Below, one piece after another: positions 42,585 through 49,320 of a DNA stretch of 64,000 bases. Origin of the DNA: a bacterium. Its GTDB lineage: Bacteria; Armatimonadota; Abditibacteriia; Abditibacteriales; Abditibacteriaceae. Where the stretch lies: positions 1 to 64,000 of the forward strand of contig SDZD01000035.1 of NCBI GenBank assembly GCA_004172935.1. Reading direction: 5' to 3'. Every line of letters starts with the position of its first letter. The first letter of the stretch is position 1. Made by a program: the position numbers and the translations under genes. The notes below the pieces were generated by a model. That model was given only the letters and a program-made list of their open reading frames with translations. It did not search any database and was not told the DNA's origin.

Positions 42585-43883
42585 TCAGGGGTCGAGCGGG
42601 TCGGTCGCATCGAGATGCAATGAATCGCGCAGTGGCAAAAATTCCACATCGAGCGGCGAAGTCAGTTTGCCGATTTTTACTGGCTGATAACCCAATTCGC
42701 GCGCGCAGCGTGTCTGAAATCTCGCGTTGGCGATAACTTTAATCTGCGCTGCAGTGCTGGTAATCAACGAAGTTTTCGTGGTTGGCATTCCATAGCGGAA
42801 CATCATTCGCGACGTGTTACGCATATTTGTCGTGGTGTGCCGCGCATGGGGATCAATGAAAATCGCGTTTTCAGGAACTCCAAAGTCATCCATCAGCGAC
42901 TTCTTCATCTCGGTCGCCTCGCAGTAAGGGGTTTGGTTAGGATGCACATAACCGCCCGAAACCACGATGAACGGTGCCTTGCCCTCTTTGTAACGCCGTG
43001 CCACTGCCGACAGCACCAGTTTCGCTTTCGGAGAAAGCACGACTTCTTTCTCCTCCGGCCCCTGTCCGGGCACCAAGATGAGGGCGTAAGGATATTTATC
43101 CCAATCCACCTTCGAGACGCGCTTAAATGCCGCCATATTCTCCTTTTGCTCCATCGGCTCGAAGCGCGCCGCTTCATCGCGACGATTGACATCCAATAGC
43201 TGTAACGAAACCCGCAACGTCGGTTGGAAGAACAACTGCTGAGCCGATTTGTCTTCCGCCAGAGTACCGAAAATCAGGTTAGTGATTTCCGCGTACTGTC
43301 CCGATTTGACATCGTAAAACGGCGAGTCGATTTTGTCGTAGTTCGGCGCCTGTCCCAACCCGTAAACCTGTACAAGGCGATTCATGCCTTTGGCGGCATC
43401 GCGCCACGCCTTAATTAGCATCTCTTCGCCAGTTTCGCCGCGATAGCGCTCATACATCCCGCTCTGGCGTAGCGGCCCATCCACCATGTTTTTCAAGGTT
43501 TTGTTGCCGCGATACAAACTCCGCAGCGCCTGTGCCGCCGCATCGACATCCGCATCCGCCCACACGAACGTCGGCAGCGCCGTCGCGACAGGTTGCCCGC
43601 CATTGAAGCCCGCCGTCAATTTCGCCGTATAGTCAGCGGCCAGCTTTTTCAGCACCTCATCCGATGCCAGAACCGCTGGCACACCGGGCGTCCTTTCCAT
43701 CAACGACAGCACATAAAAATTTTTGTCCTGAACCGGAGACACCCACTGAATTGGTTTGACTGCAGCCTCTGGGGCTACCGATAAGGTGACTGGAGCCAAA
43801 CCGTCAGGAGCTGCCAAACAGGCAACCGAACCACAAAGCGGTGTCAAAAGTACGACGGCACGCAGCAAAAACTGATTTTTCAT
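42585..43883 (-). CDS. YdcF/ElyC (DUF218) family protein with signal peptide
   Basis: About 432 residues. I choose the ATG at 43883, because the longer frame (to 43907) would translate through a terminator hairpin and spoil the signal peptide MKNQFLLRAVVLLTPLCGSVACLA. The N-terminal ~230 residues are helical and unassigned. The C-terminal part is a DUF218 domain: YALILVPGQGPEE, APFIVVSGGYVHPN, CEATEMKKSLMDDFGVPENAIFIDPHARHTTTNMRNT and a late SLITSTAAQ. DUF218 proteins (YdcF, SanA, ElyC) are linked to cell envelope and lipid-carrier homeostasis; the reaction is not settled. It lies downstream of a prepilin gene, from which a hairpin separates it. Confidence 0.78.
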   Translation of the reverse strand: MKNQFLLRAVVLLTPLCGSVACLAAPDGLAPVTLSVAPEAAVKPIQWVSPVQDKNFYVLSLMERTPGVPAVLASDEVLKKLAADYTAKLTAGFNGGQPVATALPTFVWADADVDAAAQALRSLYRGNKTLKNMVDGPLRQSGMYERYRGETGEEMLIKAWRDAAKGMNRLVQVYGLGQAPNYDKIDSPFYDVKSGQYAEITNLIFGTLAEDKSAQQLFFQPTLRVSLQLLDVNRRDEAARFEPMEQKENMAAFKRVSKVDWDKYPYALILVPGQGPEEKEVVLSPKAKLVLSAVARRYKEGKAPFIVVSGGYVHPNQTPYCEATEMKKSLMDDFGVPENAIFIDPHARHTTTNMRNTSRMMFRYGMPTTKTSLITSTAAQIKVIANARFQTRCARELGYQPVKIGKLTSPLDVEFLPLRDSLHLDATDPLDP

Positions 43884-43895
43884 AGAAAGCAAACA

Positions 43896-43927
43896 GGGCA
43901 ACTGCACGATGCATCGCGCAGTTGCCC
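43896..43927 (-). terminator. Hairpin terminator after the prepilin gene
   Basis: A 10-bp perfect stem GGGCAACTGC (43896-43905) / GCAGTTGCCC (43918-43927) lies 68 bp beyond the prepilin stop codon and just upstream of the YdcF-like start. The T-run is poor, so it may be an attenuator rather than a full terminator. Confidence 0.55.
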
Positions 43928-43994
43928 TTGCATATTAAGACAGGTGGGGGAAATCTACTTTAAGTTACTGTCGCAACAGTGAACAAACAGCTAC

Positions 43995-44816
43995 TTATTT
44001 GTAGAAGCCGGTCGAGTTGCGCAAGATGCTCATTGTGTTGGTCAAAGCGCCGCCTTCGGGAATCGCATCCGTGAAGTCGGTGTTGTCGCGCGACCACATG
44101 TTGACGCTTCCGCCGCCACCCATGGTGGTCGAGACTGTGCTGAGTGGCTTCATGCTCTTCACGTGACCATCGACAAACAAGTAGTTGCCCGTCGAAAGGT
44201 GCCCGTTGAACAAATAGGTGCTGCCCTGGTTGCCTGCGCTGGTGCGGTTGGTAACGTTGAAGTAGGCGTTAGCGATGTTGAAGTCCGAGTTGGTGAAGGT
44301 CGACTCGAAAACCGCAACCGTCGTTGCTGGGAAGTTGAACGAAGCGATGGAGTAGGCTGGTGGGTTGCCCGTCGCTGCTGTGCCACCCGAACTACCGAAC
44401 ACCGATTGGGCGTGGGTCGAGTTGGGGCTATAGCTGGCGCGCTGGCCCGTCGCTGTGTTCCAGGTTGGCTGGTTGTTGATCGTGTTGGAAGGGCAGGCGA
44501 ACAACTGAACGCTCTTGACATAGGGCTGAATCGCGTCTTTCCACGACATCTGCACGCTTGTAGACATCTGCCACCAGCACATGGGCATTGTCTCGTCGTA
44601 ATCCTGCGTGTACTGCATGATACCCAAACCTACTTGCTTGAGGTTGCTCATGCATGAAGCGCGGCGCGCATTCTCACGCGCCCTCGCAAAAACTGGGAAT
44701 AAAATTGCTGCAAGGATAGCAATGATAGCAATAACTACAAGAAGTTCGATTAAAGTAAAACCAAAGCGATTTGACTTGCCATTCGACGTGCGACCGAAAC
44801 CGGAATATGTGGACAT
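43995..44816 (-). CDS. Type IV prepilin-like secreted protein (DUF1559/H-x9-DG type)
   Basis: Encodes 273 residues with a prepilin leader ending FG, then [24 protein letters not shown], with cleavage expected between G and F by a prepilin peptidase. [32 protein letters not shown] follows, which is typical of the abundant pseudopilin-like proteins of Armatimonadota/Abditibacteriota and Planctomycetes. The C-terminal [20 protein letters not shown] contains the H-x9-DG motif. It would assemble in or be exported by a type II secretion/type IV pilus-like system; no such machinery is in the window. The start has AAGG upstream. Confidence 0.9.
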   Translation of the reverse strand: MSTYSGFGRTSNGKSNRFGFTLIELLVVIAIIAILAAILFPVFARARENARRASCMSNLKQVGLGIMQYTQDYDETMPMCWWQMSTSVQMSWKDAIQPYVKSVQLFACPSNTINNQPTWNTATGQRASYSPNSTHAQSVFGSSGGTAATGNPPAYSIASFNFPATTVAVFESTFTNSDFNIANAYFNVTNRTSAGNQGSTYLFNGHLSTGNYLFVDGHVKSMKPLSTVSTTMGGGGSVNMWSRDNTDFTDAIPEGGALTNTMSILRNSTGFYK

Positions 44817-45116
44817 AAATAACCTTCGAAATCAACTTAGGAGTGGTGCGATCATTAATCGTGTAATTGGATTTGCGCTAAGGTTAAATCATTTGCTGTG
44901 CTTCGCGGGCACAAGCTTCGTTTCTTCCCTGCGCCGACTCCTAATTGATTGGCGAATTCGTTAGATATTGTAGGGGTCTTCCCCTTAAGACTATGCTAAG
45001 CGCTGGTGTCCCAATTGGCCCTCCCGGCTAAATTAAGCAATTAGGTGCACGATGGCGTTTTCTACCTGAATATGCCAATATCGCAAGTTATTAAGCCCGC
45101 AATAAGCTCCGAAAAA
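44817..45116. other. Intergenic region upstream of the prepilin gene
   Basis: Presumably holds the promoter and 5' leader of the prepilin gene on the minus strand. No coding frame is convincing. It does not contain the conserved leader found before the second prepilin gene. Confidence 0.35.
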
Positions 45117-45147
45117 GGCTGTTGGGGGTCAAAATACCCCAACAGCC
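45117..45147 (-). terminator. Intrinsic terminator after the decayed dehydrogenase gene
   Basis: An 11-bp perfect stem GGCTGTTGGGG (45117-45127) / CCCCAACAGCC (45137-45147) lies about 20 bp beyond the stop codon. On the minus strand it is followed by TTTTTC, a good intrinsic terminator. Confidence 0.85.
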
Positions 45148-45165
45148 TCCATAAAATCCCCTGAA

Positions 45166-45625
45166 TTACGCGCTGGCTTTGAGCGAAGCGAGGTCAATCA
45201 CAAATCGGTAGCGAACATCGCTCTTGAGCATCCGGTCGTAAGCGCCATTGATGTCTTGAATGTTAATCATCTCAACGTCGCAGGAAATACCCTTCTCGGC
45301 GCAGAAGTCGAGCATCTCCTGTATTTCCGCTATGCCCCCAATTCCCGAACCCGTCAGCGATTTACGGCCAAACACCAGCAAACCGGCATGGATGGTGGGT
45401 TCGATGGGTTCAATCAAGCCTACAAGGCAGTGCGTGCCATCAATTTTTAGCGTCGCCAGATAGGGAGTTAAATCGTGCTGTGTGGGAACCGTATCAAGTA
45501 TAAAATCAAAGCTATTCGCGACTGCTTTCATCTGCTCTATGTCAGTTGATAGCACGACATGTCCGTCCCCATCGGTGCGCTTCCTCTTCCTTGCCAGCCG
45601 AGCGGGTGAAGAGTAAGAGCGTCCC
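45166..45625 (-). pseudogene. Truncated, frameshifted zinc alcohol dehydrogenase (YahK/CAD family)
   Basis: The intact part (45166 to ~45562) encodes the C-terminal ~130 residues of an NADP-dependent zinc alcohol dehydrogenase: HVVLSTDIEQMKAVANSFDFILDT, IGGIAEIQEMLDFCAEKGISCDVEMI and YDRMLKSDVRYRFVIDLASLK. Just upstream another frame gives LLLFTRSAGKEEEAHR, the expected preceding segment (coenzyme-binding strand plus helix), so a frameshift occurred near 45562-45573. Homology stops near 45625, so the zinc-binding catalytic half and the GxGxxG loop are missing. Family members have about 350 residues. The missing part borders the leader of the divergent prepilin gene, so a deletion or rearrangement joined the two. 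Confidence 0.8.
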
Positions 45626-45650
45626 CAGGAATCCTCTATTTCGTTTCGGC

Positions 45651-45753
45651 ATAGGTAAATTTGCTCATTCAAAATTGAGCAGGCGTGCGCATGTGTGCCC
45701 ATCTCCTTTTGGGTGACAATATTATCACCGAGCCACAAGGCAGCCGAAGTGGC
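45651..45753 (+). promoter_or_regulatory. Conserved 5' leader of the second prepilin gene (copy C)
   Basis: The 45-bp block 45651-45695 starts ATAGGTAAATTTGCTCATTC and equals the block upstream of the cytolysin-like gene at 44 of 45 positions. Downstream, ACAATATTATCA and the hairpin GCCAC (45732-45736) / GTGGC (45749-45753) with loop AAGGCAGCCGAA also match copy A, with indels. The hairpin ends 10 nt before the start codon at 45764, almost as in copy A (11 nt). The element is therefore positioned relative to the gene, as expected of a leader RNA or promoter-operator module. Confidence 0.65.
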
Positions 45754-45763
45754 CAAACACATC

Positions 45764-46558
45764 ATGCAAAACTATCAAACACGCCGTTCGAACCCTATCC
45801 GCAACTCCAAAAATCAAGCCCGCACAGCAACTAAGAGATGCGCCTTTACTTTGATCGAAATCCTCGTTGTCATGGCCATCATCGCCCTGCTCGCTGCGAT
45901 TTTGTTCCCCGTATTTGCCCGTGTCCGCGAAAACGCACGGCGCAGCAGCTGCCAGTCCAACTTGAAGCAAATCGGATTAGGCATCATGCAGTACTCACAG
46001 GACTACGACGAGCGCATTCCGGGGCGTGTCACCGGCAACGGATACGAAGGCCGCTCATGGCGCCGAGTCATTCAGCCATACGTGAAGAGTGGCCAGGTGT
46101 TCTCCTGCCCCTCCAACCCATTCAACACCAAACAACCCTGGGACAGCATGGATTCCGTTATGACCACAGCGGGTGTGCCTCTTAGCGAGCCGCGCTTCGG
46201 CGAATCTTACGTGTGCAACGGTAATCCGGCTAACATTGCGGGCACCCCACCGATGGCCTTCAACGGAATGGCGATGGCAGCAATTAACGATTCGGCGCGC
46301 ACCATTCTAGTCGCTGAAGGCGGCGACGCTCCCTTCTCCGAAGCCGCGACGAGTTTTGGCACTAGCTTTGGTAGCATCATGTTCAAAGGCCACCTACAAA
46401 CCGCGAACTTCCTGTTTGCAGATGGCCATGTGAAAGCGCTCAAACCCGCCGCGACGGGTTCGCCGATCAATATGTGGAATATCGAGGAAACGGGCGACAG
46501 CGACCCCGCTTTGATGACCACTCTCAACAGCTGGCAAGCCGTCGTCGACGCCAGCTAA
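45764..46558 (+). CDS. Type IV prepilin-like secreted protein (second copy)
   Basis: About 264 residues from the ATG at 45764; a GTG at 45695 is in frame but would translate the conserved leader. A 29-residue basic leader precedes [24 protein letters not shown]. The residue before the cleavage site is Ala (CA/FTLIE) rather than the usual Gly, which may slow or alter processing. [32 protein letters not shown] and the C-terminal [20 protein letters not shown] with H-x9-DG match the other prepilin. There is no Shine-Dalgarno; the start lies 10 nt after the conserved leader hairpin. Confidence 0.87.
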   Translation: MQNYQTRRSNPIRNSKNQARTATKRCAFTLIEILVVMAIIALLAAILFPVFARVRENARRSSCQSNLKQIGLGIMQYSQDYDERIPGRVTGNGYEGRSWRRVIQPYVKSGQVFSCPSNPFNTKQPWDSMDSVMTTAGVPLSEPRFGESYVCNGNPANIAGTPPMAFNGMAMAAINDSARTILVAEGGDAPFSEAATSFGTSFGSIMFKGHLQTANFLFADGHVKALKPAATGSPINMWNIEETGDSDPALMTTLNSWQAVVDAS

Positions 46559-46564
46559 AACGCC

Positions 46565-46732
46565 CTAATCGACGAACGACGGCACTTCTCCCCCAGAACT
46601 CTCACCATCAGAGTCATCTTCGTACTCTTCATCTTCAAAATTATCGGGGCCAAGTAGCATTGAGGCTACCGCCAATACACCTGCGCCAAGCAGCAGCGCT
46701 ATTATATTTCGTGGAGTGAACAAACCTTTCAT
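46565..46732 (-). CDS. Small membrane protein with acidic tail
   Basis: A 55-codon frame: MKGLFTPRNIIALLLGAGVL continues into AVASMLLG, giving one transmembrane helix (about 9-28) after a positive N-terminus, followed by a strongly acidic tail (DNFEDEEYEDDSDGESSGGE). The composition is protein-like and the helix obeys the positive-inside rule, but there is no Shine-Dalgarno and no family is recognised. It converges with the prepilin gene, the stop codons lying 6 bp apart. Confidence 0.5.
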   Translation of the reverse strand: MKGLFTPRNIIALLLGAGVLAVASMLLGPDNFEDEEYEDDSDGESSGGEVPSFVD

Positions 46733-46906
46733 ACATGGGGCCAACGAGCAATATCTAGTCCTGAGCTTTCATTCTTGCCTATGTTTGCTGCCCCCGAATC
46801 CATCCGGTTGCTAACGAATTTGTCCCCATACCGCAAAAAGATGTCTGTATCCCGCATGTTGTTCTGAGGCCGGAACGATGGGGTTTTCGTAGGCGTGATT
46901 CAAATC

Positions 46907-47824
46907 ATGAGTTACACGACCAGTGGTTTGCACCACATGACGGCTATAACATCCGACCCACAACGTAACGTGGATTTCTATACAGGCACTCTTGGTTTGC
47001 GCTTGGTGAAGTTGACCGTTAACTTCGATGACCCTTCCAGCTATCACTTCTACTACGGCGATACCAGCGGTACTCCCGGCACGATTTTAACATTCTTCTC
47101 GTGGCCGGGAGCCAGTCGGGCCAGAGCGGGACGTGGCGTTGTCGAAACCACCCATCTCCGTGTGCCAGTAGGCTCTTTATCGTGGTGGGATGCGCGTCTT
47201 CGCGATGCTGGCGTCGAAACTACCGCTGATAACGGCGCCCTGCAATTCGCCGATTTCGATGGCTTGCGCTTCGAGTTGGTCGAAGAGGAAGCTCCTGCAC
47301 ACGTTTCGCCCTGGGATGCTTCTGTGCCCTCAGAGTACGCCATTGCTGGTATGAAAGGCGTCACCCTGCGCGTTGGCGCCGTGGAACCCACCGCTGCCGT
47401 GCTGGAAAGCGAATTGGGCTTCGAGAAGCAGGACAGCGGGCTTTATACAGCCCGCAACAGTGGCGACTTCGTGCGCTTGCTGTCCGACCCAACATCTCGC
47501 CATGCCACAACCGGAAGCGGCGGCGTCCATCACATCGCTTTTCGCTCCCAGTCCGAAAGCGAACAGAACGAGTGGCGACAGGATTTGGCCGCCGCAGGCT
47601 ACCGGGTGTCGCCCGTCATGGATAGGGACTACTTCCGCTCCATCTACTTCCGCGAACCCAATGGCGTTTTATTCGAAATCGCCACCGACGAACCCGGATT
47701 CACCGTCGATGAGCCGCTCGAATCGCTGGGCCAATCGCTCAAACTGCCTTCGCAATTTGAAGCGCACCGCGCCCAGGTCGAAGCCCGCTTGGTCCCCGTC
47801 CGTTTGCCAGAGGTCACACGATGA
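46907..47824 (+). CDS. mhqO: Ring-cleaving dioxygenase (MhqO-like, vicinal oxygen chelate fold)
   Basis: About 305 residues from the ATG at 46907. It has two vicinal-oxygen-chelate modules: SGLHHMTAITSDPQRNVDFYTGTLGLRLVKLTVNFDD (first metal His) and GGVHHIAFRS...YFREPNGVLFEIATDEPG (second His and Glu ligands). This wording matches MhqA/MhqO/MhqE-type Fe(II) dioxygenases that cleave hydroquinones in quinone detoxification. It is cytosolic. The stop overlaps the start of the esterase gene by 4 bp, as in mhq operons of Bacillus. A MarR-type repressor such as MhqR is not encoded nearby. Confidence 0.82.
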   Translation: MSYTTSGLHHMTAITSDPQRNVDFYTGTLGLRLVKLTVNFDDPSSYHFYYGDTSGTPGTILTFFSWPGASRARAGRGVVETTHLRVPVGSLSWWDARLRDAGVETTADNGALQFADFDGLRFELVEEEAPAHVSPWDASVPSEYAIAGMKGVTLRVGAVEPTAAVLESELGFEKQDSGLYTARNSGDFVRLLSDPTSRHATTGSGGVHHIAFRSQSESEQNEWRQDLAAAGYRVSPVMDRDYFRSIYFREPNGVLFEIATDEPGFTVDEPLESLGQSLKLPSQFEAHRAQVEARLVPVRLPEVTR

Positions 47825-48417
47825 GCGATTTTATTCACCACTTTGAAGCAGGAACAGGTCCCCTTACCGTGCTAACGCTGCACGGTACGGGCGGGACAGA
47901 GCGCGACCTCGTCCCGCTTACCCGCTCGCTGTTCCCCGATGCCAATATCCTGTCGCCACGTGGCAAAGTCTCTGAGCGAGGTGCTAACCGCTTCTTCCGT
48001 CGTTTGGCTGAAGGCGTCTTCGACCTCGAAGATTTGCACCGTCAAACCGATGACCTCGCCGATTTCGTCGCCACCTCCGCCACTAAATACGGCTTCGATG
48101 CGACGCAGGTGTGGGCACTTGGCTACTCCAACGGTGCCAACATCGCCGCCTCATTGCTACTACAACGCAGCGAGGTTTTAAGCGGTGCCGTGCTTCTTCG
48201 CGCCATGACGCCATTCGAGCCAGAGTCGATACCCGCATTGGGTGGCAAACGTATCTTCCTTGCATCGGGCCGCTACGACTCGATGGTGCCCACTGCCAAC
48301 ATCGAAAATCTGGCCCGTCTCTTCCGCGAAGGCGGCGCCGAAGTCGAACTGCGCTTTCAAAACGCCGGGCATGATCTCGCCCGCGAAGAACTGGAAGCTA
48401 TCAAAAAATGGCTTTGA
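47821..48417 (+). CDS. mhqD: Alpha/beta hydrolase, MhqD-like carboxylesterase
   Basis: Encodes 198 residues of a phospholipase/carboxylesterase-type alpha/beta hydrolase: LTVLTLHGTGGTERDL (oxyanion region), the nucleophile elbow ALGYSNGANIAASLL (GYSNG), an Asp in GRYDSMVP and the catalytic His in FQNAGHDLAREEL. It overlaps the dioxygenase gene by 4 bp, forming an mhqO-mhqD-like operon thought to protect against quinones and related electrophiles. It is cytosolic, and the size fits the family (about 200 residues). Confidence 0.85.
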   Translation: MSDFIHHFEAGTGPLTVLTLHGTGGTERDLVPLTRSLFPDANILSPRGKVSERGANRFFRRLAEGVFDLEDLHRQTDDLADFVATSATKYGFDATQVWALGYSNGANIAASLLLQRSEVLSGAVLLRAMTPFEPESIPALGGKRIFLASGRYDSMVPTANIENLARLFREGGAEVELRFQNAGHDLAREELEAIKKWL

Positions 48418-48491
48418 TAATTTGAACTCAGCGCGCCTGGCCCCCTTGATGTTCACGAAGGTGAACAGTTGTCCGCAATGCAAACTTGTAG

Positions 48492-48511
48492 CCCCCGAAT
48501 TTATTCGGGGG
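48492..48511. terminator. Hairpin between convergent genes
   Basis: A 9-bp stem CCCCCGAAT / ATTCGGGGG with a 2-nt centre lies between the mhqD-like gene and the convergent methyltransferase gene. The T-tracts are weak on both sides. Confidence 0.55.
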
Positions 48512-48515
48512 ACAT

Positions 48516-49283
48516 TTAATCGAGCTGGCCGAAAATAATTTCGGTGTTGTATTCGAAGCTAATCAAGTCATTCTCGCTATAGCGTTTGAAAATATCGTTC
48601 ATCCCGGCCATCAACTCATCGTGGCCGGGTTGTCCGGCCAGTGGGGTATATGAAGAAGAAAGCAAACGCCCATGCACCGACTCCCAATTCAACGATTGGT
48701 GATTCGGAAAGTGCAACGAGGTGTAGCTGTTAGGCGCGAAAAATTGAGCCAGCGCATCGGCGTCAATCCGTTCGTGGCTCACCTTGGCATATTCGGGGGC
48801 ATAGCGGCGTAATAACTCGTCATAGGCCGCTGGAAACGGAGCTGAAACCGAATCTATCTCGCGCTTATTCCATACTAACGCCACCCAACCACCGGGGCGC
48901 AAAATACGCTGGAACTCACGCCGTGTCGCTACTGGCTCGAACCAGTGGAACGCTTGCCCCGCAACCACCAAATCGACGCTCTCATCTTCCAACGTTGTAG
49001 CTTCGGCAGTGCCATTGACACTCAGGAATTTTGCCTCATCGCCTAACTGAATTTCTGCCGCAGCGCGCATATCCGCGTTCGGTTCGACGGCATACACCGT
49101 GTTGCCATGCTTCAACAACAGGGCCGTCAAAATGCCAGTCCCCGAACCGACATCGGCCACAATGCTCTGTGGTGATAGCCCACATTCGCCTTCTAGCGTC
49201 TCGATAATTTGACGCGGATAACTGGGGCGGTATTTGACGTAGTTCTCGACTCGATTGGAAAAACGCTCGGTTGAAGATAGCAT
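48516..49283 (-). CDS. Class I SAM-dependent methyltransferase
   Basis: About 255 residues from the ATG at 49283. The class I fold is shown by motif I VADVGSGTGILTALLL, the acidic residue of motif II in VYAVEPNADM, ESVDLVVAGQAFHWF and the motif LRPGGWVALVWN. It resembles the UbiE/YcgJ-type methyltransferases with FSNRVENYVKYRPSYP at the N-terminus. The substrate is unknown. It lies 37 bp downstream of the PASTA kinase gene on the same strand and may be co-transcribed. Confidence 0.87.
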   Translation of the reverse strand: MLSSTERFSNRVENYVKYRPSYPRQIIETLEGECGLSPQSIVADVGSGTGILTALLLKHGNTVYAVEPNADMRAAAEIQLGDEAKFLSVNGTAEATTLEDESVDLVVAGQAFHWFEPVATRREFQRILRPGGWVALVWNKREIDSVSAPFPAAYDELLRRYAPEYAKVSHERIDADALAQFFAPNSYTSLHFPNHQSLNWESVHGRLLSSSYTPLAGQPGHDELMAGMNDIFKRYSENDLISFEYNTEIIFGQLD

Positions 49284-49320
49284 TGCAGCCACCAAGACGC
49301 CGTTAAACCGAAGAGGCTCG

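Noticed and set aside
43884-43907. Eight-residue extension of the YdcF-like protein to 43907
   Set aside because: These codons form the perfect hairpin at 43896-43927 and would precede a textbook signal peptide starting at 43883.
45626-45765. Extension of the dehydrogenase remnant as a 199-residue protein starting at 45765
   Set aside because: The N-terminal part reads antisense through the conserved leader and has no dehydrogenase similarity; the true homologous upstream segment is in another frame.
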